Source: Crocinitomicaceae bacterium
Lineage (GTDB): Bacteria > Bacteroidota > Bacteroidia > Flavobacteriales_D > Crocinitomicaceae
Reading direction: 5' to 3'
NCBI GenBank assembly: GCA_023957475.1
Contig: JAMLHA010000004.1
Coordinates: 124,001-188,000, forward strand
Length of the DNA: 64,000 nucleotides
Shown here: piece by piece, positions 1 through 9,100 of the stretch
Layout of the letters: every line of letters begins with the position of its first letter
Numbering within the stretch: position 1 is the stretch's first letter
Translations under genes and position numbers: made by a program
The notes under the pieces: model-generated
What the model saw: only the letters and a program-made list of their open reading frames with translations
The model's database searches: none
Told to the model about the DNA's origin: nothing

Positions 1-878
1 TTTTTGTAGTTTCTATTGTGTAGCAAATCAATTTCTTTTATTGCTTCACCGTATTTTGTACCTAAGAACAAAGATGTTGCATAACGGTAACGTGCATGGT
101 CGCTATCGTTTAATTGCAAGTATTTTTGCCAGTTCGCAATTGATTGAGCTGTTTGACCAAATTTCATGTTCAATTCAGCACGTTCACGGTATGCAGGTGC
201 ATAATTTGGTTCCATATCTTGTGCTACTCGATACAAACTATCTGCCAATTTAGGGTTTTGCGCACGTTGATAGATTTTTGCTTTACGAACAAACACACGA
301 GCATTGCTATTGATATCCGCTGCTTTGTTGTAATACTTCATCGCTTCTGTACTGTTTCTTGGATTAATCTCCACTTGCGCATCACCCATCAACAAGTATC
401 CATTTTGGTTTTTAGGTTCCAATTTCATAGCCTCTTCCAACAAACTTGCAGCTTGTTTTAAGCTTTTTTGAGGTGATTCAATCATCACTGCTGCAATTTG
501 GCGAATTACCTCTGCATTTTTGCGTTTTGTAGATTTCAACAAACCTTGAAATAACGCACTTGCAGAAGTTGTGTCACCAGAAATCCACATAGCTTTTCCT
601 TTACCAACAACAGACAATGGATTTTCTGGAGCAATTTCAGCACCTTTGTTCCACATAATCTTTGCTGAATCACTATCATCAGCTTGGAAATAATTTTCTC
701 CGTAGAAGAAATAAACATCTCCTAAGTTACCTCCTTGATTCAATAATGTACGAAAATCTTTTCCGGCTTCTTCGTAGCGTTCATTGTCCGTTTTTTTGAT
801 TGCATCACCTAAAGTTTGTCCAAAAGAAACTCCTGTTGTGACACCTATCGAGAACATTATTATTGTAAATCGTTTCAT
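1..878 (-). CDS. Tetratricopeptide repeat protein, secreted (3' end outside window)
   Basis: Reading leftward from an ATG at 878, the frame stays open to the window edge for about 292 codons, so the C-terminus is missing. The start MKRFTIIIMFSIGVTTG is a signal peptide ending near FGQ. The rest is helical with TPR-like spacing: a Y-FYGENYF block, then AASLLEEAMKLEPKNQNGYL, an AMKYYNKAADIN block and LADSLYRVAQDMEPNYAPAY. It is probably a periplasmic protein-protein interaction scaffold. Bacteroidota often have such proteins near Pst/Ton-type genes, and the PstS-like gene lies just upstream on the same strand. The substrate or partner cannot be told from this part. Confidence 0.8.
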   Translation of the reverse strand, partial: MKRFTIIMFSIGVTTGVSFGQTLGDAIKKTDNERYEEAGKDFRTLLNQGGNLGDVYFFYGENYFQADDSDSAKIMWNKGAEIAPENPLSVVGKGKAMWISGDTTSASALFQGLLKSTKRKNAEVIRQIAAVMIESPQKSLKQAASLLEEAMKLEPKNQNGYLLMGDAQVEINPRNSTEAMKYYNKAADINSNARVFVRKAKIYQRAQNPKLADSLYRVAQDMEPNYAPAYRERAELNMKFGQTAQSIANWQKYLQLNDSDHARYRYATSLFLGTKYGEAIKEIDLLHNRNYK

Positions 879-1006
879 TTTATTTAATTTTCTAGTTTCT
901 GATATTTATTCTAAATCAAAATCCTTGCCAAAAACAAAAACTTTGGTTAAAAGAAGTCGCTAATATACTATTTTTTTTACTTCTGACCGAGTAAAAATTA
1001 GTTTAA

Positions 1007-1151
1007 TGAGATTTCTCACTTTGTTCAAAATGACAATCAATTAGTTAGGTTCTTTGGGTGGGTTAGGTTGGTGGTTTTGCCACCAACCTAACCCACCCAA
1101 ATCAAAATCACGACAAAAACACTGTCATTCAGAGCAAAGTGAAGAATCTCA
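1007..1151. repeat. Nested intergenic palindrome (MITE/REP-like)
   Basis: This 145-bp inverted repeat fills the 305-bp gap between two minus-strand genes. The outer 29-nt arms (1007-1035 and 1123-1151) are imperfect; the right arm read in reverse complement starts TGAGATTCTTCACTTTG. Inside is a perfect 22-bp stem (1053-1074 with 1080-1101) around a TTTTG loop. Without a U-tract it is not a typical terminator. The outer arm resembles motifs I associate with dispersed intergenic repeats in many Bacteroidota genomes (from memory, not checked). It may act as an mRNA-stabilising or mobile miniature element. Confidence 0.7.
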
Positions 1152-1183
1152 TCTATTTAGTCGGTTAGTACTGTGTTTTTTAT

Positions 1184-2104
1184 TTATTCAGTTCGAATAT
1201 TTAACATTCTAGCTTGCATATTTGCTGGGAGTAAAGAAGATTTCAAGATAATCAATTGACCTTTTTCGCCAGTCATAAAATTAACAAATCCAGCATCCAA
1301 AGTTGTTCTACCTGCTTTTGTAATCATCCAAACTTCTCTCACCAAAGGATAGGATTTATTATCGTGATACCCTTCGTAAATATATGCTTGGTAGGGTTTG
1401 AAATAGTCCTCTCCCTCGTTTTTCGCAACAGAAACAATGGTTAATCCATCTCTAAAATCCAATGTTGCCGGATCGTCTTCATCACTAATCCAATTCACAC
1501 CGATAATGCCCAATGCGTTTCTGTTTTCTTTCACGTAATTGATAACTTCTTCATTTGAGTTAACAGCAAATACATTATCAGGCATTTTATCTACATCTGC
1601 CAATTTTCTGATCGCATTGAAATTTGCCGAATTTTTATTGTCAAATACCACGTTGATTCTCTTGTTGGTACTTGTCCACAAAGAATCTTTCCCTTGAATA
1701 ATGTTTTTCAAACGCTCAACAGTCATCAACGTATCCGTATTTTCTGGATTGACAATTAAAGCTACGGCATCAATTGCCAACTGAGTGCTTCTTACTTCGA
1801 TGTTGTATTTGCTCAACAAGGATTTTTTCTCTTCATCGGTAAAATCTCTGGTAATACAAATTGTAGAAGTTTTACCGCTAAAAAATGCTTCAATAGCATC
1901 GTTTTCGGTAACATAATGTGCATTAACTGTAGCCAAAGGATATTGGCCTTCAAAGGTATAAATACTGGTTTCAAACAACGGCTTAAACGATTCTTCTAAG
2001 TAGATGTTTATATCACCAGAGCTATTGGTGTTTTTACCTTGCATACTATTGTTGCAAGACAAAAGTACCAGCATTAAAAAGGGAAAAAATGCAACTTTTT
2101 TCAT
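1184..2104 (-). CDS. PstS-like phosphate-binding lipoprotein
   Basis: This 306-residue protein starts with a lipoprotein signal (MKKVAFFPFLMLVLLSCNN, lipid Cys at 17), so it should be anchored in the envelope. The body has the PstS-like periplasmic binding fold of the SBP_bac-type families: INIYLEESFKPLFE at the first strand, a region with AIEAFFSGKTSTICITRDFT that corresponds to the ligand-binding loop, IAVDA-type strand ALIVNPENTD, and NALGIIGVNWISD. Such proteins bind phosphate or a related oxyanion for an ABC transporter, or take part in TonB-linked sensing. No permease genes are adjacent, so the ligand is not certain. The small membrane protein gene lies 10 bp upstream on the same strand and is probably co-transcribed. 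Confidence 0.75.
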   Translation of the reverse strand: MKKVAFFPFLMLVLLSCNNSMQGKNTNSSGDINIYLEESFKPLFETSIYTFEGQYPLATVNAHYVTENDAIEAFFSGKTSTICITRDFTDEEKKSLLSKYNIEVRSTQLAIDAVALIVNPENTDTLMTVERLKNIIQGKDSLWTSTNKRINVVFDNKNSANFNAIRKLADVDKMPDNVFAVNSNEEVINYVKENRNALGIIGVNWISDEDDPATLDFRDGLTIVSVAKNEGEDYFKPYQAYIYEGYHDNKSYPLVREVWMITKAGRTTLDAGFVNFMTGEKGQLIILKSSLLPANMQARMLNIRTE

Positions 2105-2114
2105 AGGTATTTAT

Positions 2115-2336
2115 TTAATTTTCAGATTCTTTAGATTTTTTATCTTCTTGGTACATACGGTATATTCGATAGGAACGAAACAACGCATACAATAGAAGCA
2201 ACACAATGAACGATTGCCTTTGTAAATTGGATAGATTCATCAAAAATTCTTTAGAAGTCATGAGAAAAAATATCCATACAATGCAAATAACGATAACAAA
2301 AGCAGAAATGAAATAATTGATAAATCTTGCGTTCAC
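2115..2336 (-). CDS. Small two-helix membrane protein
   Basis: The product has 73 residues, with a GTG start as the best available. It has two predicted transmembrane helices, about residues 8-27 (FISAFVIVICIVWIFFL) and 40-56 (QRQSFIVLLLLYALFRSY), followed by a charged tail rich in Lys and Glu. It sits 10 bp upstream of the PstS-like lipoprotein gene on the same strand, which suggests one transcript. From memory, small proteins of this kind precede PstS-like genes in other Flavobacteriales. I know no assigned function, and a structural role beside the lipoprotein is only a guess. Confidence 0.65.
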   Translation of the reverse strand: MNARFINYFISAFVIVICIVWIFFLMTSKEFLMNLSNLQRQSFIVLLLLYALFRSYRIYRMYQEDKKSKESEN

Positions 2337-2410
2337 TGGTTCAATGTTTTTTTCAAAAATAAGGAATATCCTGCAATTTGACTATAAGTCGTTTCGATTT
2401 TTTGGTTGTC

Positions 2411-2475
2411 TTTATGACTTTATGACTGGTTGATGTTATGACTAGTTAATGTTATGACTGGTTGATGTTGTGATA
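2411..2475. repeat. Tandem repeat, ~16-bp unit
   Basis: The unit TTATGACTGGTTGATG occurs about three and a half times with few changes in the spacer between the small membrane protein gene and rnpB. No coding frame crosses it. It shares the TGACT/AGTCA word with the CAAT repeat at 2535-2571, so the two tracts together could fold back on each other. Confidence 0.7.
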
Positions 2476-2534
2476 AGATGATTGGGTGACAAATTGAAGA
2501 AATGACCGTTTGTTCTATCACAGATGATAAGTCA

Positions 2535-2571
2535 GCCAATCAATCAATCAATCAATCAGTCAATCAGTCAT
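2535..2571. repeat. CAAT tetranucleotide microsatellite
   Basis: About seven CAAT/CAGT units in a row occur just downstream of the 3' end of RNase P RNA. It is noncoding. A tract like this is prone to slippage, but here it would affect only the rnpB 3' flank. Confidence 0.75.
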
Positions 2572-2582
2572 AACAAAAAAAA

Positions 2583-2963
2583 GGCAAATCTATAAGCCGG
2601 GTTCTGTTTTCCAAAAAGGAACGTTTATCATTTATCTAGTTCTGCAATCACTCGCAGAATCCATCAACCTACCCTCTGAGTTGGGCGAGTAACCCTATCA
2701 TTTAACATTGCTGCCAAACATCCCCAGTTTACATGGTCTTTCAACGCGTAAGGTTTACCTAGCTACAAAACATCACTGCTTGCACGGTGAGCTCTTACCT
2801 CACCTTTTCACTATGACCCCGAAGGGCTACCTATTTTCTGCTGCACTTTCTGTTGCCTTCAGCACAAGGCTGAAAACACCTTCCCGTTAGGAAGTACGCT
2901 ACTCTATGTTGCCCGGACTTTCCTCTCTCCGCCAATTGACGAACAGCGATAAACCGATTTGCC
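2583..2963 (-). ncRNA. rnpB: RNase P RNA, bacterial type A
   Basis: On the minus strand the 381-nt segment carries the RNase P RNA signatures: near the 5' end GGCGGAGAGAGGAAAGTCCGG (CR-I region), then GGTAGCCC, a GTGCAAGCAGTGATG block, AACTGGGG and, near the 3' end, GCAGAACTAGATAAATGATAA followed by GAACCCGGCTTATAGA. The ends pair exactly as helix P1: GGCAAATC at the 5' end (2963-2956) with GATTTGCC at the 3' end (2590-2583). This is the catalytic RNA that trims tRNA 5' leaders together with RnpA. The ends are set by helix P1. Confidence 0.97.
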
Positions 2964-3096
2964 AATGCAAAGATAATTATAAAATCTATAAAATAAATTT
3001 CAACTGTAGAGTGAAATAAATTATAACTGAAGAGGTTATTAACTTGGTGAAGTTATGTGTTTCTGTTTCAATACCTAAAAGTATCAAAAAGTTCTC

Positions 3097-4182
3097 CTAC
3101 TCTTTCACCAATGAATTTGTTACAGCTTCTCCGTTGCATTCCACAGTTACAAAATACATTCCTGGTGTTAGATCGGTTGTAGAGATGGAAAGTGTCGTTT
3201 CGTCAAATGATAATTGTTTCACGATTGTTCCGTCGATGTGGTAAATGGTCAATTGTTTGTTTCCTGCTTTCCATGAAACGGTTAATTCATCGTTTACAGG
3301 ATTGGGATACATTTCCAATTTTTCAACGCCTAATTTTTCTGTTCCCAAGAAATTATAATCCTTATACTCTATTGAAATAACAGTTTCATTGCCCATCAAT
3401 TCAGAAGTGGTGATTTTTAAAATAGGGGTTAATTCATTTTTAGCCAACCATTCGTATTCGTAAACAACCGGAATTTCTAGACCAAAAACATTTCCTTCGT
3501 AGCCAATGGTATCTGTTTCTTCTACTCTGTGTTGAACGCGCAATACATCAAACGTTCCGTAAGGTGTAGTTATTTCTCCCCAACCATCAACAACAGTATG
3601 TCTTTTTCTTTTTTGAACCCATTGTGCATCAATAAATTGACTTAAATCAAAATTGGTGTATCCTGTCGATACAAATTCTGTCCCATAGGTTAAAGGAAAT
3701 ACATATTTTGTTTCAATTGAGTCTGATTTCATCGGAATGCCCTGACCGCTAATTCCCAAAGAATAACCAACCAAAGTCAATTTGGTAGCTTGTTTTTTCG
3801 TGTATTGATTAATATCGCCTAAATCAAATTGTAGTGGTAAAATGTCACTAATTTGAGATAAAGGCAAATCCATATACGGCATGTAATACGTAGAACGGTA
3901 TTTTGTAACAGCAAATGGGCCATAGGCCACATTAATCAAAATTGGCACACCAGTCATTGGCTTATAAACTCGAGTAATCTGACTTAAAAAAGATAAATTG
4001 GAAAAATCCCATTGGTAATCTGGCCCTGTAGAAGCATAATCAATGGAAAAATTGACCGCCTGACTAGAGGTTAACGAATCTTTTGCTTTTGGCAAATCTG
4101 TATCCACGATTGTAATTTGTCCAAATAGCAATGTATAACTAAAAGCCAATAAAAGAGTTAACAATGTTAGTTTCATATACAA
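3097..4182 (-). CDS. Secreted protein with type IX secretion sorting domain
   Basis: The product is 361 residues, or 359 if the second Met (MKLTLLTLLLAFSYTLLFGQ) is the start, which gives a normal signal peptide. The body is unassigned and beta-rich, with many short aromatic strands. The last ~75 residues (from LGVEKLEMYPNPVNDEL to the end) are a clear T9SS type A C-terminal domain: the YPNPV motif, TIYHIDGT, and the closing LTPGMYFVTVECNGEAVTNSLVKE-type strand. It should be exported by Sec, moved across the outer membrane by the gliding/T9SS machine and then be attached or released. What the cargo region does is not recognisable. The IS982 element lies 57 bp upstream of its start and may have altered its promoter. 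Confidence 0.85.
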   Translation of the reverse strand: MYMKLTLLTLLLAFSYTLLFGQITIVDTDLPKAKDSLTSSQAVNFSIDYASTGPDYQWDFSNLSFLSQITRVYKPMTGVPILINVAYGPFAVTKYRSTYYMPYMDLPLSQISDILPLQFDLGDINQYTKKQATKLTLVGYSLGISGQGIPMKSDSIETKYVFPLTYGTEFVSTGYTNFDLSQFIDAQWVQKRKRHTVVDGWGEITTPYGTFDVLRVQHRVEETDTIGYEGNVFGLEIPVVYEYEWLAKNELTPILKITTSELMGNETVISIEYKDYNFLGTEKLGVEKLEMYPNPVNDELTVSWKAGNKQLTIYHIDGTIVKQLSFDETTLSISTTDLTPGMYFVTVECNGEAVTNSLVKE

Positions 4183-4239
4183 GAATAAAGTACGAAGTTA
4201 ATAAAATTGAAATTAAGAATTCAAAAAAACTTTAAAATA

Positions 4240-5262
4240 ACCCGTTTAGTGGATTAAATTGTTGATAACTAAAAAGTAAAAAAGCCATGCATTAAACTGA
4301 AATTCAGTAATTTAAAACATTCTTAACTTTTTAAATTATGCATGACTTAAAGACAAATTTCGACAAAATTTATGAAATAAGCAACTCCGTCCTGTCAAGT
4401 TGTTTATTTGATGGTAACATTAAGGTTTACCGTCATAAACCAAAAATGACTGATATTGAAATAATTACTCTTTCGATTTGTCAAGAAGCTTTAGGGATTG
4501 ACAGTGAAAATTTCTTTTGGTCAAAGTTAAAAACTGATTATTCACAAGAGTTTCCAAACTTGATTCATATAACGCGTTATAATTATAGGAGAAAATACCT
4601 AAATGGATATATTCAAAAAGTTAACACTGCATTATCTTCGATTCTAAATGAAGGTGAAAATGCCTATATAGTTGATTCAATGCCTATTCCTATTTGTAAG
4701 AATAGTCGTGAAAATAGATTGAAGATTTGTCAGGAAAACTTTGAAACAGCACCAGACAAGGGATATTCTGCGGTTAATAAACAATACTTTATTGGATATA
4801 AACTTCATTTAGTTATTTCAGTTCGAGGTGTTTACTCTTCTATGAATTTATCTAAAGCCAGTGTTCATGATTTAAAATACTTAACAGATGTAAAATATTC
4901 CGGATTAAATAATTGTCTTCTTTTAGGAGATAGAGGGTATTTAAGTTCTTCTCAACAAATTGATTTGTTCAACTATGCCAAAATTGATTTACAAACTCCA
5001 AAAAGAAGTAACCAAAAAGATTTTGAAGAGTATGCACCTATTTTTAAATACAATAGAAAAAGAATTGAGACAACATTTTCGCAACTCACAGACCATTTAT
5101 TAATGAAAAGAAATTACGCTAAATCATTTACAGGGCTGACAACGAGAATAATATCTAAAATGACAGCGGTAACAGTTTTGCAATATATTAATCATAAAAA
5201 TCAAAAACCATTAAATCACATTAAGCATGCTTTGGCTGGGTAATTTAATCCACTAAACGGGT
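4240..5262 (+). mobile_element. Intact IS982-family insertion sequence
   Basis: The 1023-bp element has perfect 21-bp terminal inverted repeats: ACCCGTTTAGTGGATTAAAT at 4240 and its complement ending at 5262. The 7-bp direct repeat TAAAATA on both sides (4233-4239 and 5263-5269) is the target-site duplication, so the copy is complete and probably recent. It holds one transposase gene and lies between the T9SS cargo gene and the exonuclease gene. Confidence 0.93.
4338..5243 (+). CDS. IS982 family transposase
   Basis: The 301-residue protein has the usual IS982 transposase length. It has an N-terminal helical region, and a DDE domain whose first catalytic Asp is in YIVDSMPIPIC (near 115-120). 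The second Asp is in the LLLGDRGYLS block near 200, and the Glu is in RKRIETTFSQLTDHL near 240, with the typical KRxRIET-type context. The frame is intact from ATG to stop with both inverted repeats present, so it is probably active. Its codon use is as AT-rich as that of its neighbours. Confidence 0.93.
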   Translation: MHDLKTNFDKIYEISNSVLSSCLFDGNIKVYRHKPKMTDIEIITLSICQEALGIDSENFFWSKLKTDYSQEFPNLIHITRYNYRRKYLNGYIQKVNTALSSILNEGENAYIVDSMPIPICKNSRENRLKICQENFETAPDKGYSAVNKQYFIGYKLHLVISVRGVYSSMNLSKASVHDLKYLTDVKYSGLNNCLLLGDRGYLSSSQQIDLFNYAKIDLQTPKRSNQKDFEEYAPIFKYNRKRIETTFSQLTDHLLMKRNYAKSFTGLTTRIISKMTAVTVLQYINHKNQKPLNHIKHALAG

Positions 5263-5322
5263 TAAAATATATTTTTTCCGTTTCTTCTTTTCAATGTATT
5301 CCAGATATATTCTAACATTACC

Positions 5323-6048
5323 TCAACTAGTATGCATAATCTCACCTTCATCAATCATGGGCTCGCCCTGCATTCTTAAAAACAATTGTATCAATGCAAT
5401 AACATCTTTTTCACAGTAAACCTTGATGCGTTCCAAATTTTTTTCTTCGTAATACACTCTTGCTACATCCGCGCCTGAGATATCATCTTTGGGAGTCGGA
5501 ATTCCAAATACGTGACACAGCAATGCCAATGAAGTATAAGCTTTGTAATCGCCAAATTTCCACAGTTCCATCGTGTCCAAATGTGCCACTTCCCAAGGTT
5601 TTTTCCCAGCTAAATTTAAAATAGGTGGAATTTCTATCCCATTTATCAACATTCTTCGGCAGATGTATGGGAAATCAAACTCTTTTGCGTTGTGTCCACA
5701 CAACAAATGATAGGGTGTGTTAAAATGTTCTTCCAACAATTTTTTAAACTGCTTCAACAAGGTTTCTTCATCGTCGTGGTAAAACGATTTTAAGCGCATT
5801 TGTCGCCCAGTACTCGTTTCTGTAACAAAACCTACCGAAATACAGATAATCTTACCAAATTCAGCTAAAATACTCGCTCTTCTGGCGTAAGCTTCTTCAA
5901 AATCACCGATATCATCTGGAGAAACATTAACCTTACTACCAAATAGCTTGCGTGTTTCATCATCTAAATATTGCGCCAAATACGTTTGTGGTGCCGTTTC
6001 AATGTCAAGAAATAAGACTTTTTCTAAATTTAGGTTTTTAATCAACAT
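5323..6048 (-). CDS. PolB-type 3'-5' exonuclease (DEDD superfamily)
   Basis: The 241-residue protein has the three exonuclease motifs of the predicted PolB-related exonuclease family: Exo I VLFLDIETAP (D15, E17), Exo II CGHNAKEFDFPYICRR near 118-133 and Exo III YCEKDVIALIQLFLRM near 212-227, including the Y-x3-D pattern. It should remove nucleotides from DNA 3' ends with two metal ions. It is a stand-alone nuclease with no polymerase domain. The gene is separate from its neighbours; a hairpin at 6078-6120 lies upstream of it and ends the subtilase transcript. Its exact role in repair is unknown. Confidence 0.85.
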   Translation of the reverse strand: MLIKNLNLEKVLFLDIETAPQTYLAQYLDDETRKLFGSKVNVSPDDIGDFEEAYARRASILAEFGKIICISVGFVTETSTGRQMRLKSFYHDDEETLLKQFKKLLEEHFNTPYHLLCGHNAKEFDFPYICRRMLINGIEIPPILNLAGKKPWEVAHLDTMELWKFGDYKAYTSLALLCHVFGIPTPKDDISGADVARVYYEEKNLERIKVYCEKDVIALIQLFLRMQGEPMIDEGEIMHTS

Positions 6049-6077
6049 AGTATTTCATTTATTACTCCATTAAAGAT

Positions 6078-6120
6078 AATAAAAAAACCTTCCCAAACTA
6101 TATGAGAAGGTTTTTTTATT
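6078..6120 (-). terminator. Intrinsic terminator of the subtilase gene
   Basis: A perfect 15-bp stem (6078-6092 with 6106-6120) has an A-run on one side and a T-run on the other: AATAAAAAAACCTTC pairs with GAAGGTTTTTTTATT. It is 12 bp past the subtilase stop in the direction of transcription. The symmetry would let it work in both directions. Confidence 0.85.
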
Positions 6121-6131
6121 GTCTTAAAAAG

Positions 6132-9100
6132 TTATTTTTGTTTTACCACCTTGTGCAATGAATCACTTGAAGAGCCTTTTAAGCGAATCAAATAAACTCC
6201 TGAAGCTAAATCTTCAATTGGAACTACAACCAATTGCTGATAACCGTCAACTTGCTTAGACGATACTAATTGCCCTAATTCGTTGTACAATTGAATCACT
6301 GAATTTTCTTCCAATCCATTTGTTGCAAAAATGTGAATTTCCGATTGTGTTTCATTCACAGTAACAATGAAATCATTTGTCAGATCTTCTAAACCTGCAC
6401 AATAAATATCAATTGTAATAGGGAACGAACTATTAGCGCTTCCACAATCATTTGTTGTCGTCAAAAGAACTGTTACCGAACCAGCTGTTCCAAATGTAGC
6501 TGTTGGATTCGCATTTGTTGAAGTGTTTGGTGTTCCACCAGGGAAGGTCCAAGCATAAGTTGAAGCACCAGTAGATGATGCACTACTGAATGTTACAGAA
6601 GTTGGACAACCAACAGTACTATCAGCCATGTTTATTACAGCTGTTGGTATATTATTAACTGTAACCACTACCTGAGCTGTATTTGAACAAGCACCATTGG
6701 TACCTGTTACGACATAAGTAGTTGTTGCAGTTGGGAACACTGTTTGTGCCGCACCATTAAAGCCATTGTCCCAAGAATAACTAGATGCTCCAGATGCTGA
6801 AATCGTAGCGTTTTGACCATTACAAATAGCCACATTCGGACTAACTGTAACAGTTGGTAAAGGTGTAACATTTACCATTACAGAAGCGGTATTGGAGCAA
6901 TTTCCATCATTTCCTGTTACTGTATAAGAAGTTGAAGTTGTTGGTGACACTAAATGACTTGCACCAGCTCCCAAACCATTGTTCCACGTATAAGTGGTAG
7001 CCCCTGTTCCTGCAATTGTAGTACTTTGCCCTGCACAAATTGTAACATCTGAACCAGCTGAAACAATCGGTAATGGATTTACCGTAACCGTCACTTGGCT
7101 AGTAGCAGAACACGTTCCGTTGTAACCAGTCACTTGATACATTGTTGTTGTAGTTGGTGAAACGCTATGAGAAGCACCACTTCCTAAACCATTATTCCAA
7201 GTATAAGTAGAAGCTCCAATTGCTGTAAGCGTTGTGCTTTGTCCAACACAAATTGCAACATTTGATCCTGCACTTACCACTGGTATTGGGTCAACAGTTA
7301 CAGTTACTTGTGCTGTTGCGTTACATCCATTCGCTGTACCAGTCACTTGATAGGTTGTTGTACTAGTTGGATTTACTGTATGCGAAGCACCAGCACCCAA
7401 TCCATTGTCCCATGTATAAGAAGAAGCACCAGTACCTGTTAGTGTTGTATTTCCACCAGAACAAATCGTTACATTTGATCCTGCTGAAACTGTAGGTGGA
7501 GTATTTACCGTAACAGTTACTTGAGCCGAAGAACTACATCCACCAGATGTACCAGTTACTTGATAAGTCGTGGTTGTCGTTGGTGAAACACTATGAGAAG
7601 CGCCATTTCCTAAGCCCTGATCCCATGTGTAATTAGATGCTCCAGAAGCTGTCAATGTAGTGCTTTGACCTGAACATATTGTTACATTAGAACCAGCACT
7701 TACATTCAATGAAGTATTGACAAATACCATAATGGTATCTTTATTTTGACAACCATTTGCATCAGTTCCAGTCACAATATACTCTGTATCCGATGTAGGA
7801 TTGACTGTTTTAGAATTTCCAGTACCCAACCCTTGATTCCATGAGTAACTTGTTCCTCCTGTTGGGGTTAAAGTAGCCGAGTTACCTGAACAAATGGTAA
7901 TATCACCACCTAAACTGATTGTTGGCAACGGGTTTACAACCACTTCGTATTGCGCGATATTTTCGCATCCATTAGCAGCTGTTCCTGTTACAATATAGGT
8001 TGTAGTTGTATCAGGGGTAACAGTTTTATTAGAACCAATTCCTAAACCATTATTCCAAATATACGTATTTGCTCCAGATGCAGTCAAACTTGTAGAACTT
8101 CCTTTACAGATAGAAGCATTACCAGCAATCGTAACTGTTGGATTTGGTTTCACGGTAATTGTTACAAAAGTTGAATCAAACAACGAACATCCACCACCAA
8201 CTACGTACAAAATAGCTTCATACGTACCTGGAGAGTTAAATGCAACCGTTGCAGTTGGTGCACTTGGTACAATTTGTGGTGTTCCGCCAGGGAAATACCA
8301 AAGCAACGTATCTTCATACGTACTACCTGCTGCATTGAAGTCAATTGATTCACCCTCACAAACGGATAACGAACTCGCAGAAAGTACTGCTTGAGTTGGT
8401 GTAGTTGTTAAAAAAGGGTGCATGATCAAAGAAGAGTTTAGCGCAAACGAACCCGCTGTGCCGTATTGATACCATACATTATCCGATTGTTTTTCCCAAA
8501 TATCAGATGGTGTTGTTTGTCCATTCGTATTGCTTAAAATACTTAAACTATCTCCACTCCATGTTAAATTGGATACATCAACAGAGACAAAGAATTTCTT
8601 TGAGGCAGGCAATGTTACTACATTATTAACAAAACTCACTTCGGTATAACTACCATTTAAAACATCATTTTTAATTTCTCCAATAGTTAAATTGGTTGTT
8701 CCTAAAATTGTTCCAGGAGTTCCTGTTGTTCCATCATAAATTTTGATTGGAACAATTTTATTCAAATTGGAAGAATTGGCTTTTGCAAATGCCACATATA
8801 CAGCATTTAACATTGTATTTGAAGTAGCGGAAGCATCAAAATACATCGCCTTTTCTTTATCTCCATAGATATTACTTCCATTTACATACCCATTTCCAGC
8901 TCCAGCAGTATAGTTAGCAAACGTCCAACCAGAAGGTATCGGATAATTCAACTGATCACACGTTGATGGTGGATTTACAGTAATATAATTTGTTTTGGTT
9001 TCGGCATCAGAACCATTCCCGTTTGTTACAGTCAATGTTACCGTATAAGTTCCAGGGGTACTATACACAATTGCGGGAGGTATTTTTCCATTAAAAGAAG

